From: an uncultured Pelagibacteraceae bacterium
Lineage (GTDB): Bacteria > Pseudomonadota > Alphaproteobacteria > Pelagibacterales > Pelagibacteraceae
Assembly: GCA_902590365.1 (NCBI GenBank)
Contig: CACIWJ010000005.1
Location: 1 to 32,185 of the forward strand
Length of the DNA stretch: 32,185 bases
Direction of reading: 5' to 3'
Shown here one piece after another: positions 8,355 to 16,574 of the stretch (its first letter is position 1; the number at the start of each line of letters is the position of its first letter). A model generated the notes under the pieces. That model saw only the letters and a list, made by a program, of their open reading frames with translations, ran no database searches and was not told where the DNA came from. The position numbers and the translations under genes were made by a program.

Positions 8355-8981
8355 ATGGTTTTAAAATATAAGCTTAATTTTAAAGATATAAAACTAGAAG
8401 ATTTTAGGGTTTATTTATTTTCGTTATTAAAAGCGTTCATACCAAAGAAAAAAATCAAAGATATAAAAGATCTTAAGGAGTTTATTCAAAAAAAATCAGC
8501 ATGGGTGTCTCAAGTAACTTTGTATAGTTACTTAAAAACAAGAATGGGCACAAAGTATGTGTTGCACTTTGATAATGAGGAATTATTAGGATCGATTAAC
8601 AAAGCTAAGTGGAATATTTATTCTGTTGCTCTACAAGATCTTACTTTTTTTAGCTTTTCATATCTTAATGTTTTTTTTAATTATCAAGAAGTTGAAAATG
8701 CAAAAAAAATTTATGAAAGTATTTTAGATGATGAAATTCCAAATGGGATGCCACTTGATGTAATAGAAAAAGGAAAAAGATCTTTTGAAGAACGTTTAAA
8801 AAAAATAGACTGGAAAACTCATTGTAGTAATTTACCATTTAATGATAGTGCTTTGTCTTTATATGAGTGGGCGCCTATAGCCGAAGAATTAAAAACTCTA
8901 GATAAAAAAATAGTTTTAAATTCTATGATTTTAAAGTGGGATAATATTCAAAAAGAATTTATAAAATTAATAAAATTTTAA
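8355..8981 (+). CDS. Conserved alphaproteobacterial protein of unknown function
   Basis: A 208-aa soluble protein with no signal peptide or membrane helix. The segment [27 protein letters not shown], followed by [19 protein letters not shown], resembles a conserved uncharacterised protein often seen in Alphaproteobacteria near acs-type loci (from memory; not checked). It is divergent from the symporter genes and converges on acs with a 4-nt overlap. A TATAAT box at 8328-8333 and CTGGAG before the ATG could serve expression, with a short leader. No catalytic motif was recognised. Confidence 0.65.
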   Translation: MVLKYKLNFKDIKLEDFRVYLFSLLKAFIPKKKIKDIKDLKEFIQKKSAWVSQVTLYSYLKTRMGTKYVLHFDNEELLGSINKAKWNIYSVALQDLTFFSFSYLNVFFNYQEVENAKKIYESILDDEIPNGMPLDVIEKGKRSFEERLKKIDWKTHCSNLPFNDSALSLYEWAPIAEELKTLDKKIVLNSMILKWDNIQKEFIKLIKF

Positions 8982-10978
8982 ATATTTTTTCTATTATCAA
9001 CTAAGCTTTTAACTACACTAGGGTCGGCTAAAGTTGTTGTATCACCAAGTTGTTCGTGTTCATTTGCTGCAATTTTTCTTAAAATTCTCCTCATAATTTT
9101 TCCAGATCTTGTTTTAGGAAGTCCTGGAGAAAAATGTATAAGGTCAGGTGTTGCGATTGGTCCAATTTGTTTTCTTACCCACAGTTTTAATTCTCTTTCA
9201 AGATCTCCATCAGGATTTTCACCTACATTTAATGTTACATAACAGTAAAGGCCATTACCTTTAATATCATGTGGATAACCAACCACAGCTGCTTCTGCAA
9301 CTTTTGGATGTGCAACAAATGCACTTTCTATTTCTGCAGTTCCTAAATTATGTCCTGATACAATTATTACATCATCAACTCTACCTGTAATCCAGTAATA
9401 TCCATCTTTATCTCTTCTGCAACCATCTCCTGTAAAATATTTACCATCAAATTGCGAAAAATAAGTTTCTATAAATCTATTGTGATCACCATAAACAGTT
9501 CTCATTTGCCCAGGCCAAGATTGAGCTATGCATAACCTTCCTCGAGCTTCACCTTTTAATACTTTTCCTTCCTGATCAACGATAACAGGTTTTATACCGT
9601 AAAAAGGTTTAGTAGCAGATCCTGGTTTTAAATCTATTGCTCCAGTTTGTGGGCTTATTAATATTCCACCAGTTTCAGTTTGCCACCATGTATCAACTAT
9701 AGGACACTTAGAATCTCCCACAGTCTTAAAATACCATTGCCATGCTTCAGGATTTATAGGTTCACCTACAGTTCCAAGTAATTTTAAAGATTTTCTTGAA
9801 GTTTTTTTAACAGGACCATCTCCCTCTCTCATTAAAGCTCTAATTGCTGTTGGTGCAGTATAAAAAATATTTACTTTGTATTTGTCGACTATCTGCCACC
9901 ATCTTGATGTATCTGGATATGTAGGTATTCCTTCAAACATAATTGTAGTAGCTCCATTTGCTAAAGGACCATATATTATATAGCTATGTCCTGTAATCCA
10001 TCCAATGTCAGCAGTGCACCAATAAATATCTTTAGGTTTATAATTAAAAATATATTGATGTGTCATTGATGCATAAACCATGTATCCACCAGTAGTATGT
10101 AAAACACCTTTTGGTTTACCAGTTGATCCTGAGGTATAAAGTATAAATAATGGATCTTCGGCATTCATTTCTTCAGGTTCACAAATAGGTGAAGCTTTTT
10201 TAACGATATCGTGATACCAAACATCTCTTCTTTCGTCCCAATTAATTCTATTGCCAGTTTTTTTTATCACAATACATTTCTTAACATTTGAACAATTAAC
10301 TAATGCTTCATCTGTAATAGATTTTAATGGAATAGTTTTTCCCCCTCTTAAACCTTCATCTGCTGTTACCACGTAATCAGATTTACAGTCATTAATTCTA
10401 CCAGCTATACTGTCTGGAGAAAAACCACCAAATATAATTGAATGTACTGCTCCAATTCTTGCACAGGCTAACATTGTATATGCTAACTCAGGTATCATAG
10501 TTAAATAAATTGTAACTCTATCACCTTTTTTAATACCTAATTCTTTTAAAGCATTTGCCGTCTTCGAAACTTCTTGATGAAGCTGTTTATAAGTAATTTT
10601 TTTTTGAACTTTTGGATCATCTCCAACCCAAATAATAGCCGTTTTATCTTTATTCTTTTTTAGATGTCTATCAATACAGTTTGCAGATGCATTAAGAGTA
10701 CCATCATAATACCACTTAATGCTAACATCTGATTTACTATATTTTATATTTTTTATTTTTTTATAAGGCTTGATCCAGGTAATACGCTTACCTTCTTTTT
10801 TCCAAAAATCATCATTATTTTTTAAAGAGTAGCTATATTTTTTTTCATATTGTTTTTTATTAATTATAGCTTTTTTTATCCAATCAGACCTAGTTTTTAT
10901 TATTGATTCTTGTTTTTTCTCAGATGGTTGTAATTTTGTTTTTTTCTTTTTTAATTTTTTTTTTGATCTTTTAGCCAT
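8978..10978 (-). CDS. acs: Acetyl-CoA synthetase (AMP-forming)
   Basis: Converts acetate, ATP and CoA to acetyl-CoA via acetyl-AMP. The 666-aa protein has all adenylate-forming family motifs: [19 protein letters not shown] (P-loop, about residue 280), [35 protein letters not shown], and the C-terminal [11 protein letters not shown] whose Lys is the catalytic and acetylation-regulated residue. The first about 25 residues are an unusual Lys-rich tail ([13 protein letters not shown]) ahead of the family-typical N-terminus; no other Met lies before the conserved part, so the start is kept. It lies just downstream of the EVE gene (13 nt) and close to a symporter pair, fitting acetate use. Confidence 0.96.
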   Translation of the reverse strand: MAKRSKKKLKKKKTKLQPSEKKQESIIKTRSDWIKKAIINKKQYEKKYSYSLKNNDDFWKKEGKRITWIKPYKKIKNIKYSKSDVSIKWYYDGTLNASANCIDRHLKKNKDKTAIIWVGDDPKVQKKITYKQLHQEVSKTANALKELGIKKGDRVTIYLTMIPELAYTMLACARIGAVHSIIFGGFSPDSIAGRINDCKSDYVVTADEGLRGGKTIPLKSITDEALVNCSNVKKCIVIKKTGNRINWDERRDVWYHDIVKKASPICEPEEMNAEDPLFILYTSGSTGKPKGVLHTTGGYMVYASMTHQYIFNYKPKDIYWCTADIGWITGHSYIIYGPLANGATTIMFEGIPTYPDTSRWWQIVDKYKVNIFYTAPTAIRALMREGDGPVKKTSRKSLKLLGTVGEPINPEAWQWYFKTVGDSKCPIVDTWWQTETGGILISPQTGAIDLKPGSATKPFYGIKPVIVDQEGKVLKGEARGRLCIAQSWPGQMRTVYGDHNRFIETYFSQFDGKYFTGDGCRRDKDGYYWITGRVDDVIIVSGHNLGTAEIESAFVAHPKVAEAAVVGYPHDIKGNGLYCYVTLNVGENPDGDLERELKLWVRKQIGPIATPDLIHFSPGLPKTRSGKIMRRILRKIAANEHEQLGDTTTLADPSVVKSLVDNRKNI

Positions 10979-10991
10979 AATTTTTCATTTT

Positions 10992-11408
10992 TTATTTAAT
11001 ATTACTCATCTTATTTAGAATTTTCCAGCTTTTCATATCTATAGGCATTATTGATAAACGGCTTTGTTTTATTAGGGCTAAATGCCTAAGTTTTTTATTT
11101 TTTTTTATATTTTCAAGAGTTATGTTTTTGTTTAAGTGCTTTTTGTATTTAATTTTTACTGCAACAAATTTTTTCATCTTATCAGTGGGGTCAATAAAAG
11201 ATTCTTTGATCACTTCTACAATTCCAACAATTTCTTTTCCAATATTTGAATGATAAAAAAAACATAGATCACCCATTTTCATCTTTTTTAAGTTATTTGC
11301 TGCTTGATAATTTCTAACTCCATCCCAGATTGAGCCGTCTTTACCTGCTTTTTTTTGTTGATCAATTGACCATACATTAGGTTCAGATTTTAATAACCAG
11401 TACTTCAT
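10992..11408 (-). CDS. EVE domain-containing protein
   Basis: A 138-aa protein that is almost wholly one EVE (PUA-like) domain: MKYWLLKSEPNVWSI at the start, DGVRNYQAANNLKKMKMGDLCFFYHS near residues 29-54, and RLSIMPI near the end. EVE domains bind modified bases or RNA in related proteins; the cellular role in this lineage is unknown. The gene lies 13 nt upstream of acs. Its start codon sits inside a 31-bp sequence repeated exactly at 17072 and imperfectly at about 20799-20858, marking the edge of inserted DNA. Its ATG directly follows a TAG; a GGAG 10 nt before the ATG may be the ribosome-binding site. Confidence 0.9.
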   Translation of the reverse strand: MKYWLLKSEPNVWSIDQQKKAGKDGSIWDGVRNYQAANNLKKMKMGDLCFFYHSNIGKEIVGIVEVIKESFIDPTDKMKKFVAVKIKYKKHLNKNITLENIKKNKKLRHLALIKQSRLSIMPIDMKSWKILNKMSNIK

Positions 11409-11418
11409 CTAATTGTTT
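11388..11418. repeat. Direct repeat copy 1 (EVE gene 5' end)
   Basis: This 31-bp sequence contains AACCAGTACTTCATCTAATT and covers the EVE start codon with its first seven codons (MKYWLLK on the minus strand) and 10 bases upstream. It is identical to 17072-17102. The outside is functional EVE coding sequence, so this is the parental site. Confidence 0.9.
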
Positions 11419-11504
11419 CTCCAATGTTTATGCCATTTTTGAATCATCGGACTTTCATTTTCCTTAATTTTTTTAAAACACGTACAACACAACGTACTAC
11501 ACAT
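11409..11504 (-). CDS. Possible 31-aa Cys-rich microprotein between the 165-aa gene and EVE
   Basis: Too short for the ORF track. On the minus strand the ATG directly follows the TAA of the 165-aa gene, in the same frame, and the TAG directly precedes the EVE ATG. The product starts MCSTLCCTCFKKIKENE and ends WHKHWRNN, with four Cys and three Trp/His-rich positions. The exact fit between two genes (TAA-ATG and TAG-ATG) favours a real coupled gene, or a C-terminal extension reached by readthrough. There is no independent evidence of translation and no recognised family. Confidence 0.35.
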   Translation of the reverse strand: MCSTLCCTCFKKIKENESPMIQKWHKHWRNN

Positions 11505-12002
11505 TTATTTAACTTTATATTCTTTTGCTAATTTTTCTAAAAATTTACCTTCATTCTTTTTTCTAAATTTAAAACCAATTGCCTCACCACACTGAAAATA
11601 ACCTAGCTTCCAGTCTATAGGAATTATATCTTCTTTAAAATTGTAACTTTTTTTATTATGCTCTGTTATTGTAACCAGTACTGTTTTGTCATTATCCCAA
11701 AACCAAGTCCACCACTCTTCATATGGCATAAGACTTTTTAACATTTTGTCCATTGTGGTAATTGCAGGTTGAAAGCAATGATCTCTATTAAAAGTTCCAG
11801 TTTTATATTTAAAATTATTATTTGCGAATTCTTTTAAAGCTTTTTTTGAAATTCCAACAACTCTCCAACTCCACGGTTCGTAGGTGAAAATATTTCGTAA
11901 AATTTTAATCTTATGGTTTTTTTTAAGAGACGATTTGAATACGGCTTTATAAAGTTCATAGATTTCTTTTTTTATATCTTCATTTGGTTTTGATAAACTC
12001 AT
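11505..12002 (-). CDS. Unknown 165-aa protein of cassette A
   Basis: Not recognised. The protein is soluble, rich in Lys and Trp, with a central segment EPWSWRVVGISKKALKEF, then FNRDHCFQPAITTMDKML and YEEWWTWFWDNDKTVLVTITEHN, and a basic C-terminus. The Arg-Asp-His-Cys stretch and the WFWDNDKTVLVT strand look like a compact enzymatic or nucleic-acid-binding domain, but no catalytic motif can be named. It follows the 172-aa gene by 5 nt and is followed in frame by a 31-aa ORF. Its place next to a restriction-modification operon suggests a defence or element-maintenance role, by context only. Confidence 0.6.
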   Translation of the reverse strand: MSLSKPNEDIKKEIYELYKAVFKSSLKKNHKIKILRNIFTYEPWSWRVVGISKKALKEFANNNFKYKTGTFNRDHCFQPAITTMDKMLKSLMPYEEWWTWFWDNDKTVLVTITEHNKKSYNFKEDIIPIDWKLGYFQCGEAIGFKFRKKNEGKFLEKLAKEYKVK

Positions 12003-12007
12003 ATAAT

Positions 12008-12526
12008 TTAATTTTTCTTATTTTTATCACCAAATTCAAATGTGAACGAGTCTTCTGTTATGTGAAGTTTTCCAACATCTTCAGGATGTTTTTTAAAATG
12101 TTCATTTAACCTTTTATCCTCCTCATGTTTCCATAAGTTATTAATACCAGCTTTCTCTTTCATTTCCTCTACCTGTCTTAATAGTGCATGGGTTTGACTT
12201 CCTAGATTGAGGATTCCCATTTCAACTTTTAGTGTACTATATTGCAGTTCCATTATTTTGGCTTGGGCTTCTTCTTTTTTATTTAAATCTTCTCTTAAAT
12301 CTTTAGCAATCAATTCTAAATCAAATTTTGTTAGGTTTGGACTCTTCTCAAGATTCCAAAGGCAACTTTGTATTCCTGTATGAGCCCAGCTTATAGTGTG
12401 TTTTTCTTTTTCTATATCCAAAATAATTTTTTCAAGTCTTTTAAATTTTCCGTCTTTATCATTAAACATACCCATAGGATCTCCTGTTGTTGAATTGTAT
12501 GTGGGCATAATAAAATATGCCCACAT
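12008..12526 (-). CDS. Unknown 172-aa coiled-coil protein of cassette A
   Basis: Not recognised. Residues about 30-130 are mostly helical and heptad-like (FKRLEKIILDIEKEKHTI, LRQVEEMKEKA), suggesting a coiled coil; the tail is charged (FGDKNKKN). Two starts are possible: ATG 12526 (MWAYFIMPTYN) and ATG 12508 (MPTYNSTTG). Both lie in the arms of a perfect 12-bp inverted repeat, and neither has a Shine-Dalgarno. The gene follows the 56-aa gene by 7 nt and precedes the 165-aa gene by 5 nt, so the three form one operon. Confidence 0.6.
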   Translation of the reverse strand: MWAYFIMPTYNSTTGDPMGMFNDKDGKFKRLEKIILDIEKEKHTISWAHTGIQSCLWNLEKSPNLTKFDLELIAKDLREDLNKKEEAQAKIMELQYSTLKVEMGILNLGSQTHALLRQVEEMKEKAGINNLWKHEEDKRLNEHFKKHPEDVGKLHITEDSFTFEFGDKNKKN

Positions 12527-12527
12527 A
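12498..12527 (-). promoter_or_regulatory. Perfect 12-bp hairpin covering the start codons of the 172-aa gene
   Basis: TATGTGGGCATA and TATGCCCACATA are perfect reverse complements around a 6-nt AT loop. On the minus strand the first candidate ATG lies in the left arm and the second in the right arm. No U-run follows on the minus strand, so it is not a terminator of the 56-aa gene; a role in translation control or as a protein-binding dyad is more likely. Confidence 0.5.
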
Positions 12528-12533
12528 TTCTAT

Positions 12534-12704
12534 TTATTTTTTTATTTTAAAGCCTTGCTTCTCTAAAAGACGTATGAGGTTTTTTTTAATTTCCTCTCTG
12601 CTAGTCTTAGAGTCGCCTATCTTTTCAAAGAATAAAAGTTTTTTTCCTTCTCTTTCTTTTGAAGCAAAATACTCTTTTATTGGCTTTATGGTGAATTTAA
12701 CCAT
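12534..12704 (-). CDS. Unknown 56-aa basic protein of cassette A
   Basis: Below the ORF-track cutoff but well supported: a strong AGGAGG lies 5 nt before the ATG, and the frame runs 56 codons, MVKFTIKPIKEYFAS... ending in QGFKIKK. The product is lysine-rich, probably small and soluble, with a helix-like EEIKKNLIRLLEKQGFKI end. It heads the minus-strand operon of cassette A and is divergent from the restriction-modification operon. The plus-strand ORF of 66 aa in the track (12517-12717) is its shadow. Family not recognised; size and charge would suit a small DNA-binding or regulatory protein, but that is a guess. Confidence 0.65.
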   Translation of the reverse strand: MVKFTIKPIKEYFASKEREGKKLLFFEKIGDSKTSREEIKKNLIRLLEKQGFKIKK

Positions 12705-12877
12705 ATTCCTCCTTTAGCGTTGTTTTTATAGTCCCAGCAAGTAGAGATAATTTCTAAATCAGGACTATTTAAACTATATCAAATAAAATAGATTTTATCA
12801 AATTTGTGCCACTATTAATTATTATATTTATAATTGTTAAGTTTCTTTATTCTTAAGAACATTCATTCAACTACATT
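12705..12877. promoter_or_regulatory. Divergent control region of cassette A
   Basis: This 173-bp gap separates the minus-strand operon from the restriction-modification operon and must hold both promoters. It contains an inverted repeat ATAGTCC (12728-12734)/GGACTAT (12762-12768), two direct copies of TATCAAAT (12777-12784 and 12796-12803, 19 bp apart), and a palindrome TTCTTAAGAA (12850-12859) 18 bp before the first restriction-modification gene. A TATAAA on the minus strand (12725-12730) is a possible -10. Such symmetric sites could bind a regulator; none is identified. Confidence 0.4.
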
Positions 12878-13225
12878 ATGAAACAAATAAACAATCAAAG
12901 TGAGGAAAGAAGTGATTTCATTAGTGACTTCAAAAATCAGATTGCTAGATACACAGACACTTTAAGTGAAACTTCTGATGAAATAAGATATGCAGAACAC
13001 ATAGTTCCACATAAAGGCAAAGAAATAATACCTGGAATGGAATATGAGGACTACATAGATATTAAAAAAAAAAATCTTAAAGGACTTACTTATGACCAAA
13101 TTCTTCTTTTCTTAAAAAATACAACACCACCAAATGGAAGAATAAAAAAATTTAAAAATTTTCTTTCATCAAAGGATATTTATTTTGAATCAGGCTTGTG
13201 GACATGGCATAATAAAGACTTATAA
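12878..13225 (+). CDS. Unknown 115-aa protein, first gene of the restriction-modification operon
   Basis: Not recognised. The protein is charged and probably soluble: an acidic helical start (EERSDFISDFKNQIARY), a middle with HIVPHKGKEIIPGMEYEDYI, and a C-terminal half with TYDQILLFLKNTTPPNGRIKKF ending in GLWTWHNKDL. No helix-turn-helix is evident, so it is not an obvious controller protein. It lies 8 nt upstream of the AlwI-type endonuclease and is very likely co-expressed with it. It could be an accessory or specificity partner; this rests on position alone. No Shine-Dalgarno precedes its ATG. Confidence 0.6.
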   Translation: MKQINNQSEERSDFISDFKNQIARYTDTLSETSDEIRYAEHIVPHKGKEIIPGMEYEDYIDIKKKNLKGLTYDQILLFLKNTTPPNGRIKKFKNFLSSKDIYFESGLWTWHNKDL

Positions 13226-13233
13226 TTTTTTAT

Positions 13234-15024
13234 ATGACATTACCCTGGTCAATTACAACAACGGTTAGAAATCCCTTAAGAAACAGAGAATTTTTAAAAA
13301 CCCTTACTGAGTTTGAAGGGAAAGAATTTAATGAGGAAATTCAAATTAAATTTCAAATACGGCTTATAGAAAAAAGGTTATATAAGCCAAATAAAATACC
13401 TCCGGACTGCCAAAGTTTAATGGCCTCTAATTCAATAATTGATTATCAGAATGCTAAAAAAATATTTGATTATAACCAATATGAGGACCCACCCATGAGA
13501 GGAAGACAGTCAGCAAACCCTTTAAATAAGTTGGGATTTGCCGTAGCAAGAAAAAATTTTGACAAAATAATTATTACACCTTTAGGTAAAAAATTTTTAA
13601 AAGAAGATTTTGATATTAATTATATATTTTTAAAAAGTTTAATAAAGCTTCAATTTCCTAATCCATGGAGCAGGGATTTTTCAAAAAAAAAAGGATTTAA
13701 TATAAATCCATTCATATCAGTTCTGCATTTGTTGAATAAAATAAATAAAAATTTAAAAGTCAAAGGACTTACTCAAACGGAGTTTTCTGTTTTTGTTCCA
13801 ACATTGAATAATTTTAAATCTATAGATGATCAAATAGAAAATATTTACACTTATAGAAAAAAGACTGATAAAAAATCCTATATCAATGATTTTGCCGTAA
13901 GATTTTATAATAAAAGAAAACTGGATAAAAAAAAAATAAACGATTTATTTGATTATGGAGATAATATTATGAGATATTTTAGATTAACTAATTATTTTAA
14001 AGTTTCCAAAAGCCATTTGTTAGGAGAGTGGAGAATAGATTTAGAACCCACAAAAAAAGAAGAAATAAATCAATTAATTAACGGATTTAGTGGTGAACCT
14101 TTAAATTTTGATAATGAGAATAGTTATATCAAATATCTTTCAGACCTAAATTTACCAAAATTACCTTGGGAAAATAAGGAAAATCTAATTAAAATCATAA
14201 TAAGTTATAAAAAAAATATTTTAGAAATTGTTAAAAAAAATAAATTAGACATTAAAAAATTTTATAAAAATTTTGATAACATAAAATTTACTTTAAATAC
14301 CCCAAAGGAAAAATTAATATCTATTAAAGAAAAATATATAAATATTTATAAAGAAATTAAAAACTATATAAATTTTGATAAAATGAAATATGATTTAAAT
14401 AAACTTCAGGATAAAATAGAATTTTTAGATGATTCAAAAAAAGTCAATTCACGTGATTTTAAACCAGAAATGTTTGAAAAATTTTTTGTAGATATATTCA
14501 CAATTTTAAATGATAGCAAAAAAATTAAGCCAAATTATCCAATGGATGAAGATGGTGAACCATTAAGTCATGCTTCTTCAAGTAAACCAGATTTTGAGTG
14601 TTATTATAATAATTTCAATATTGTTGGAGAAGTTACAAAACAACAAGGTGGGAATCAGTGGATGACGGAAACAGTTCCACCACAAAAACATTTATCGGAT
14701 TTTGAAGATAAAAATAAAGATAAACCAAACTTCCTTTTATTTCTCTCCCCCACAATTCACGAAAGAACATATGCAAATTTTTTTATTGCAACTAAAGGAG
14801 GGGCTTATGGAAAACAAAAAATTATACCTTTGTCTACAATTCAATTTTCTTCATTGTTAAAACAATTTATTGTATTTATTAAATCAAATAAAAAATTTAA
14901 TTCCGATCTACTAGAAAGTTTTTTAGAAGAAATGGTTGATTTAGCCGAAAAATCAGAAACAGCAACACAATGGTCAGCCAATATAAATAAAGCAGTTAAA
15001 AATTATAAAATTAATGAAGACTAA
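13234..15024 (+). CDS. AlwI-family type II (type IIS) restriction endonuclease
   Basis: The N-terminus, LPWSITTTVRNPLRNREFL, is the hallmark of AlwI-family endonucleases, which recognise short asymmetric sites (AlwI GGATC; relatives GAGTC). The first two thirds should be the DNA-recognition part and the C-terminal third the nuclease. The likely active site is SKPDF (D453), GEVTKQ (E466), MTETVPP (E479) and QKHL (H486); the spacings 13, 13 and 7 equal those I recall for the nicking enzyme BspD6I (D456, E469, E482, H489). Length 596 aa is close to that enzyme (604). It overlaps the first methyltransferase gene by 11 nt. Exact target and whether it nicks or cuts both strands are not decidable here. 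Confidence 0.88.
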   Translation: MTLPWSITTTVRNPLRNREFLKTLTEFEGKEFNEEIQIKFQIRLIEKRLYKPNKIPPDCQSLMASNSIIDYQNAKKIFDYNQYEDPPMRGRQSANPLNKLGFAVARKNFDKIIITPLGKKFLKEDFDINYIFLKSLIKLQFPNPWSRDFSKKKGFNINPFISVLHLLNKINKNLKVKGLTQTEFSVFVPTLNNFKSIDDQIENIYTYRKKTDKKSYINDFAVRFYNKRKLDKKKINDLFDYGDNIMRYFRLTNYFKVSKSHLLGEWRIDLEPTKKEEINQLINGFSGEPLNFDNENSYIKYLSDLNLPKLPWENKENLIKIIISYKKNILEIVKKNKLDIKKFYKNFDNIKFTLNTPKEKLISIKEKYINIYKEIKNYINFDKMKYDLNKLQDKIEFLDDSKKVNSRDFKPEMFEKFFVDIFTILNDSKKIKPNYPMDEDGEPLSHASSSKPDFECYYNNFNIVGEVTKQQGGNQWMTETVPPQKHLSDFEDKNKDKPNFLLFLSPTIHERTYANFFIATKGGAYGKQKIIPLSTIQFSSLLKQFIVFIKSNKKFNSDLLESFLEEMVDLAEKSETATQWSANINKAVKNYKINED

Positions 15025-15805
15025 TCACATTTATCAGGGCAACTGTATTGAAATATTAAATAAATCAATAAAAAAAAATTCAATTGATTTAATTTATGCA
15101 GACCCTCCTTACAATCTCTCTGGAAAAAAATTAAATCTTGAAGGTAATCTCACAGGTGGCGCGTTTTTTAAAATGAATGAGGACTGGGATACTTTTGATT
15201 ATGATGGTTATTTAAAATTTAGCGAAGAATGGATTTCCGAAAGTTACAAAGTATTAAAAGATAATGGTAGTATTTATATATCTTGCACATACCATAACAT
15301 TGGTGAAGTGATTTTTTTAGCTAAAAAGTTTAATCTTAAATTAAAAAATATTATTACATGGTATAAAACCAACTCAATGCCAAACATTACTAAGAGAACC
15401 TATACACATGCAACGGAGTATGTTTGTTGGTTTGTAAAAGGAAGTAAATGGAAATTTAATTACGAAGAAGTAAAAAAATTTAATCCCAACAAAACTAAAA
15501 ACGGAGAAGATAAGCAAATGAGAGATTTTTTAGATTTTTTCGAATCACCAATTCTTCAAGGCAAAGAAAGAATAAAAGATAATAAAAATAAACGTGCGGC
15601 ACATCCAACTCAAAAGCCAGAAAAATTATTAGAATTAATTATTCGCGCTTCATCTAATAAAAACGATTTAATACTTGATCCTTTTTTTGGTACCGGTACA
15701 ACTGGTTATGTAGCGAATAAATTAAAAAGAAAATGGATTGGAATAGAAATAAATTCAAAATATATCAAAATTTCAAAAAAAAGAATGTTGAATGGCAAAA
15801 AATAA
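15014..15805 (+). CDS. Beta-class DNA methyltransferase 1 of the R-M system
   Basis: A 263-aa amino-methyltransferase. The catalytic motif IV DPPYNLSG comes first (D30), followed by a variable target-recognition part and then HPTQKP and motif I DPFFGTGTTG near residue 222; this order defines the beta class (N6-adenine or N4-cytosine). NEDWDTFDYDGY after motif IV and SIYISCTYHN are typical of the GATC/GANTC-type group. It overlaps the endonuclease gene by 11 nt and the second methyltransferase by 14 nt. Two methyltransferases are expected for an asymmetric target, one per strand. Adenine-N6 is most likely, by resemblance. Confidence 0.92.
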   Translation: MKTNHIYQGNCIEILNKSIKKNSIDLIYADPPYNLSGKKLNLEGNLTGGAFFKMNEDWDTFDYDGYLKFSEEWISESYKVLKDNGSIYISCTYHNIGEVIFLAKKFNLKLKNIITWYKTNSMPNITKRTYTHATEYVCWFVKGSKWKFNYEEVKKFNPNKTKNGEDKQMRDFLDFFESPILQGKERIKDNKNKRAAHPTQKPEKLLELIIRASSNKNDLILDPFFGTGTTGYVANKLKRKWIGIEINSKYIKISKKRMLNGKK

Positions 15806-16553
15806 GGAATTAAATTATTGTAAATTGTACAACGAAGATTGTATTCAATACTTGAAAAAAATTAAATCAAATTCTATTGATTTAATTTTTGCTGACCCAC
15901 CTTATAACTTATCAGATAAAAAATTTTTAACTGTAAAAAGTGGCAAAGTTGCAAAATGTGATAAGGGCGAATGGGATAAAATAAATGACATTGAAAGTTT
16001 TAACATTGATTGGTTAACGCAATGTAAAAGAATTTTGAAAGAAAGTGGAACAATATGGATCTCAGGTACATTACATAATCATCCAAGTATTGGACAATGT
16101 TTAAAAAATTTAGGTTTTTGGATTATTAACGACATAATATGGTTTAAACGAAATGCGCCTCCTTTATTGTCTAGAAATAGACTTGTTCCTTCAACTGAAT
16201 TAATTTGGTTAGCTAGCAGAAATAAAAAATACTATTTTGACTATGATCATGCAAAAATTTTTAATTCTGGAAAACAACTAAGAAATCTTTGGGACATAAA
16301 TGCCCAAAGACATAAAACTGAGCATCCAACTGAAAAACCTGAAATTTTGTTAGAAAGAATTTTAGAAATTGGTTCTAAAAAAAATTCAATTATCCTAGAT
16401 CCATTTATGGGATCGGGAACAACTGGAGTTGTTGCAAAAAGGTATGAAAGAAACTTTATTGGAATAGAAATTGATAAAAAATATTTTAAAATTGCAAAAA
16501 AAAGAATTGAAATGACAAATGTTGATTTGCAATTAAAGATTCAGTCAGCTTAA
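15792..16553 (+). CDS. Beta-class DNA methyltransferase 2 of the R-M system (DpnA-like)
   Basis: A 253-aa paralogue of methyltransferase 1. Motif IV is DPPYNLSD (D35), followed by CDKGEWDKI, GTIWISGTLHN, HPTEKPEILLERI and motif I DPFMGSGTTGVVAKR. The strand GTIWISGTLHNHPSIGQ and the KGEWDKI segment closely recall DpnA (DpnII methyltransferase, GATC), which supports adenine methylation in a GATC-containing target such as GGATC/GATCC. That target is inference. It starts within the end of methyltransferase 1 (14-nt overlap), so translation is coupled. Stop is 21 nt before the 151-aa gene. Confidence 0.92.
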   Translation: MAKNKELNYCKLYNEDCIQYLKKIKSNSIDLIFADPPYNLSDKKFLTVKSGKVAKCDKGEWDKINDIESFNIDWLTQCKRILKESGTIWISGTLHNHPSIGQCLKNLGFWIINDIIWFKRNAPPLLSRNRLVPSTELIWLASRNKKYYFDYDHAKIFNSGKQLRNLWDINAQRHKTEHPTEKPEILLERILEIGSKKNSIILDPFMGSGTTGVVAKRYERNFIGIEIDKKYFKIAKKRIEMTNVDLQLKIQSA

Positions 16554-16574
16554 TTTTATCAGATACAATTAAAA

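Noticed and set aside
11471-11500. ACGTAC direct repeats (CACGTACAACACAACGTACTAC) near the left cassette end as recombinase sites
   Set aside because: Only two short copies, both inside the 31-aa ORF, with no matching copy at the right end or in cassette B.
12498-12527. Hairpin as a rho-independent terminator
   Set aside because: On the minus strand no T-run follows and a gene begins inside it; on the plus strand a T-rich run follows but no upstream plus-strand gene exists to be terminated.
12517-12717. Plus-strand 66-aa ORF in the track (MPTYSIYFFILKP...)
   Set aside because: It is the shadow of the minus-strand 56-aa gene, which has a strong AGGAGG and a start in proper spacing; the plus-strand ORF has no ribosome-binding site and an AT-drift composition.
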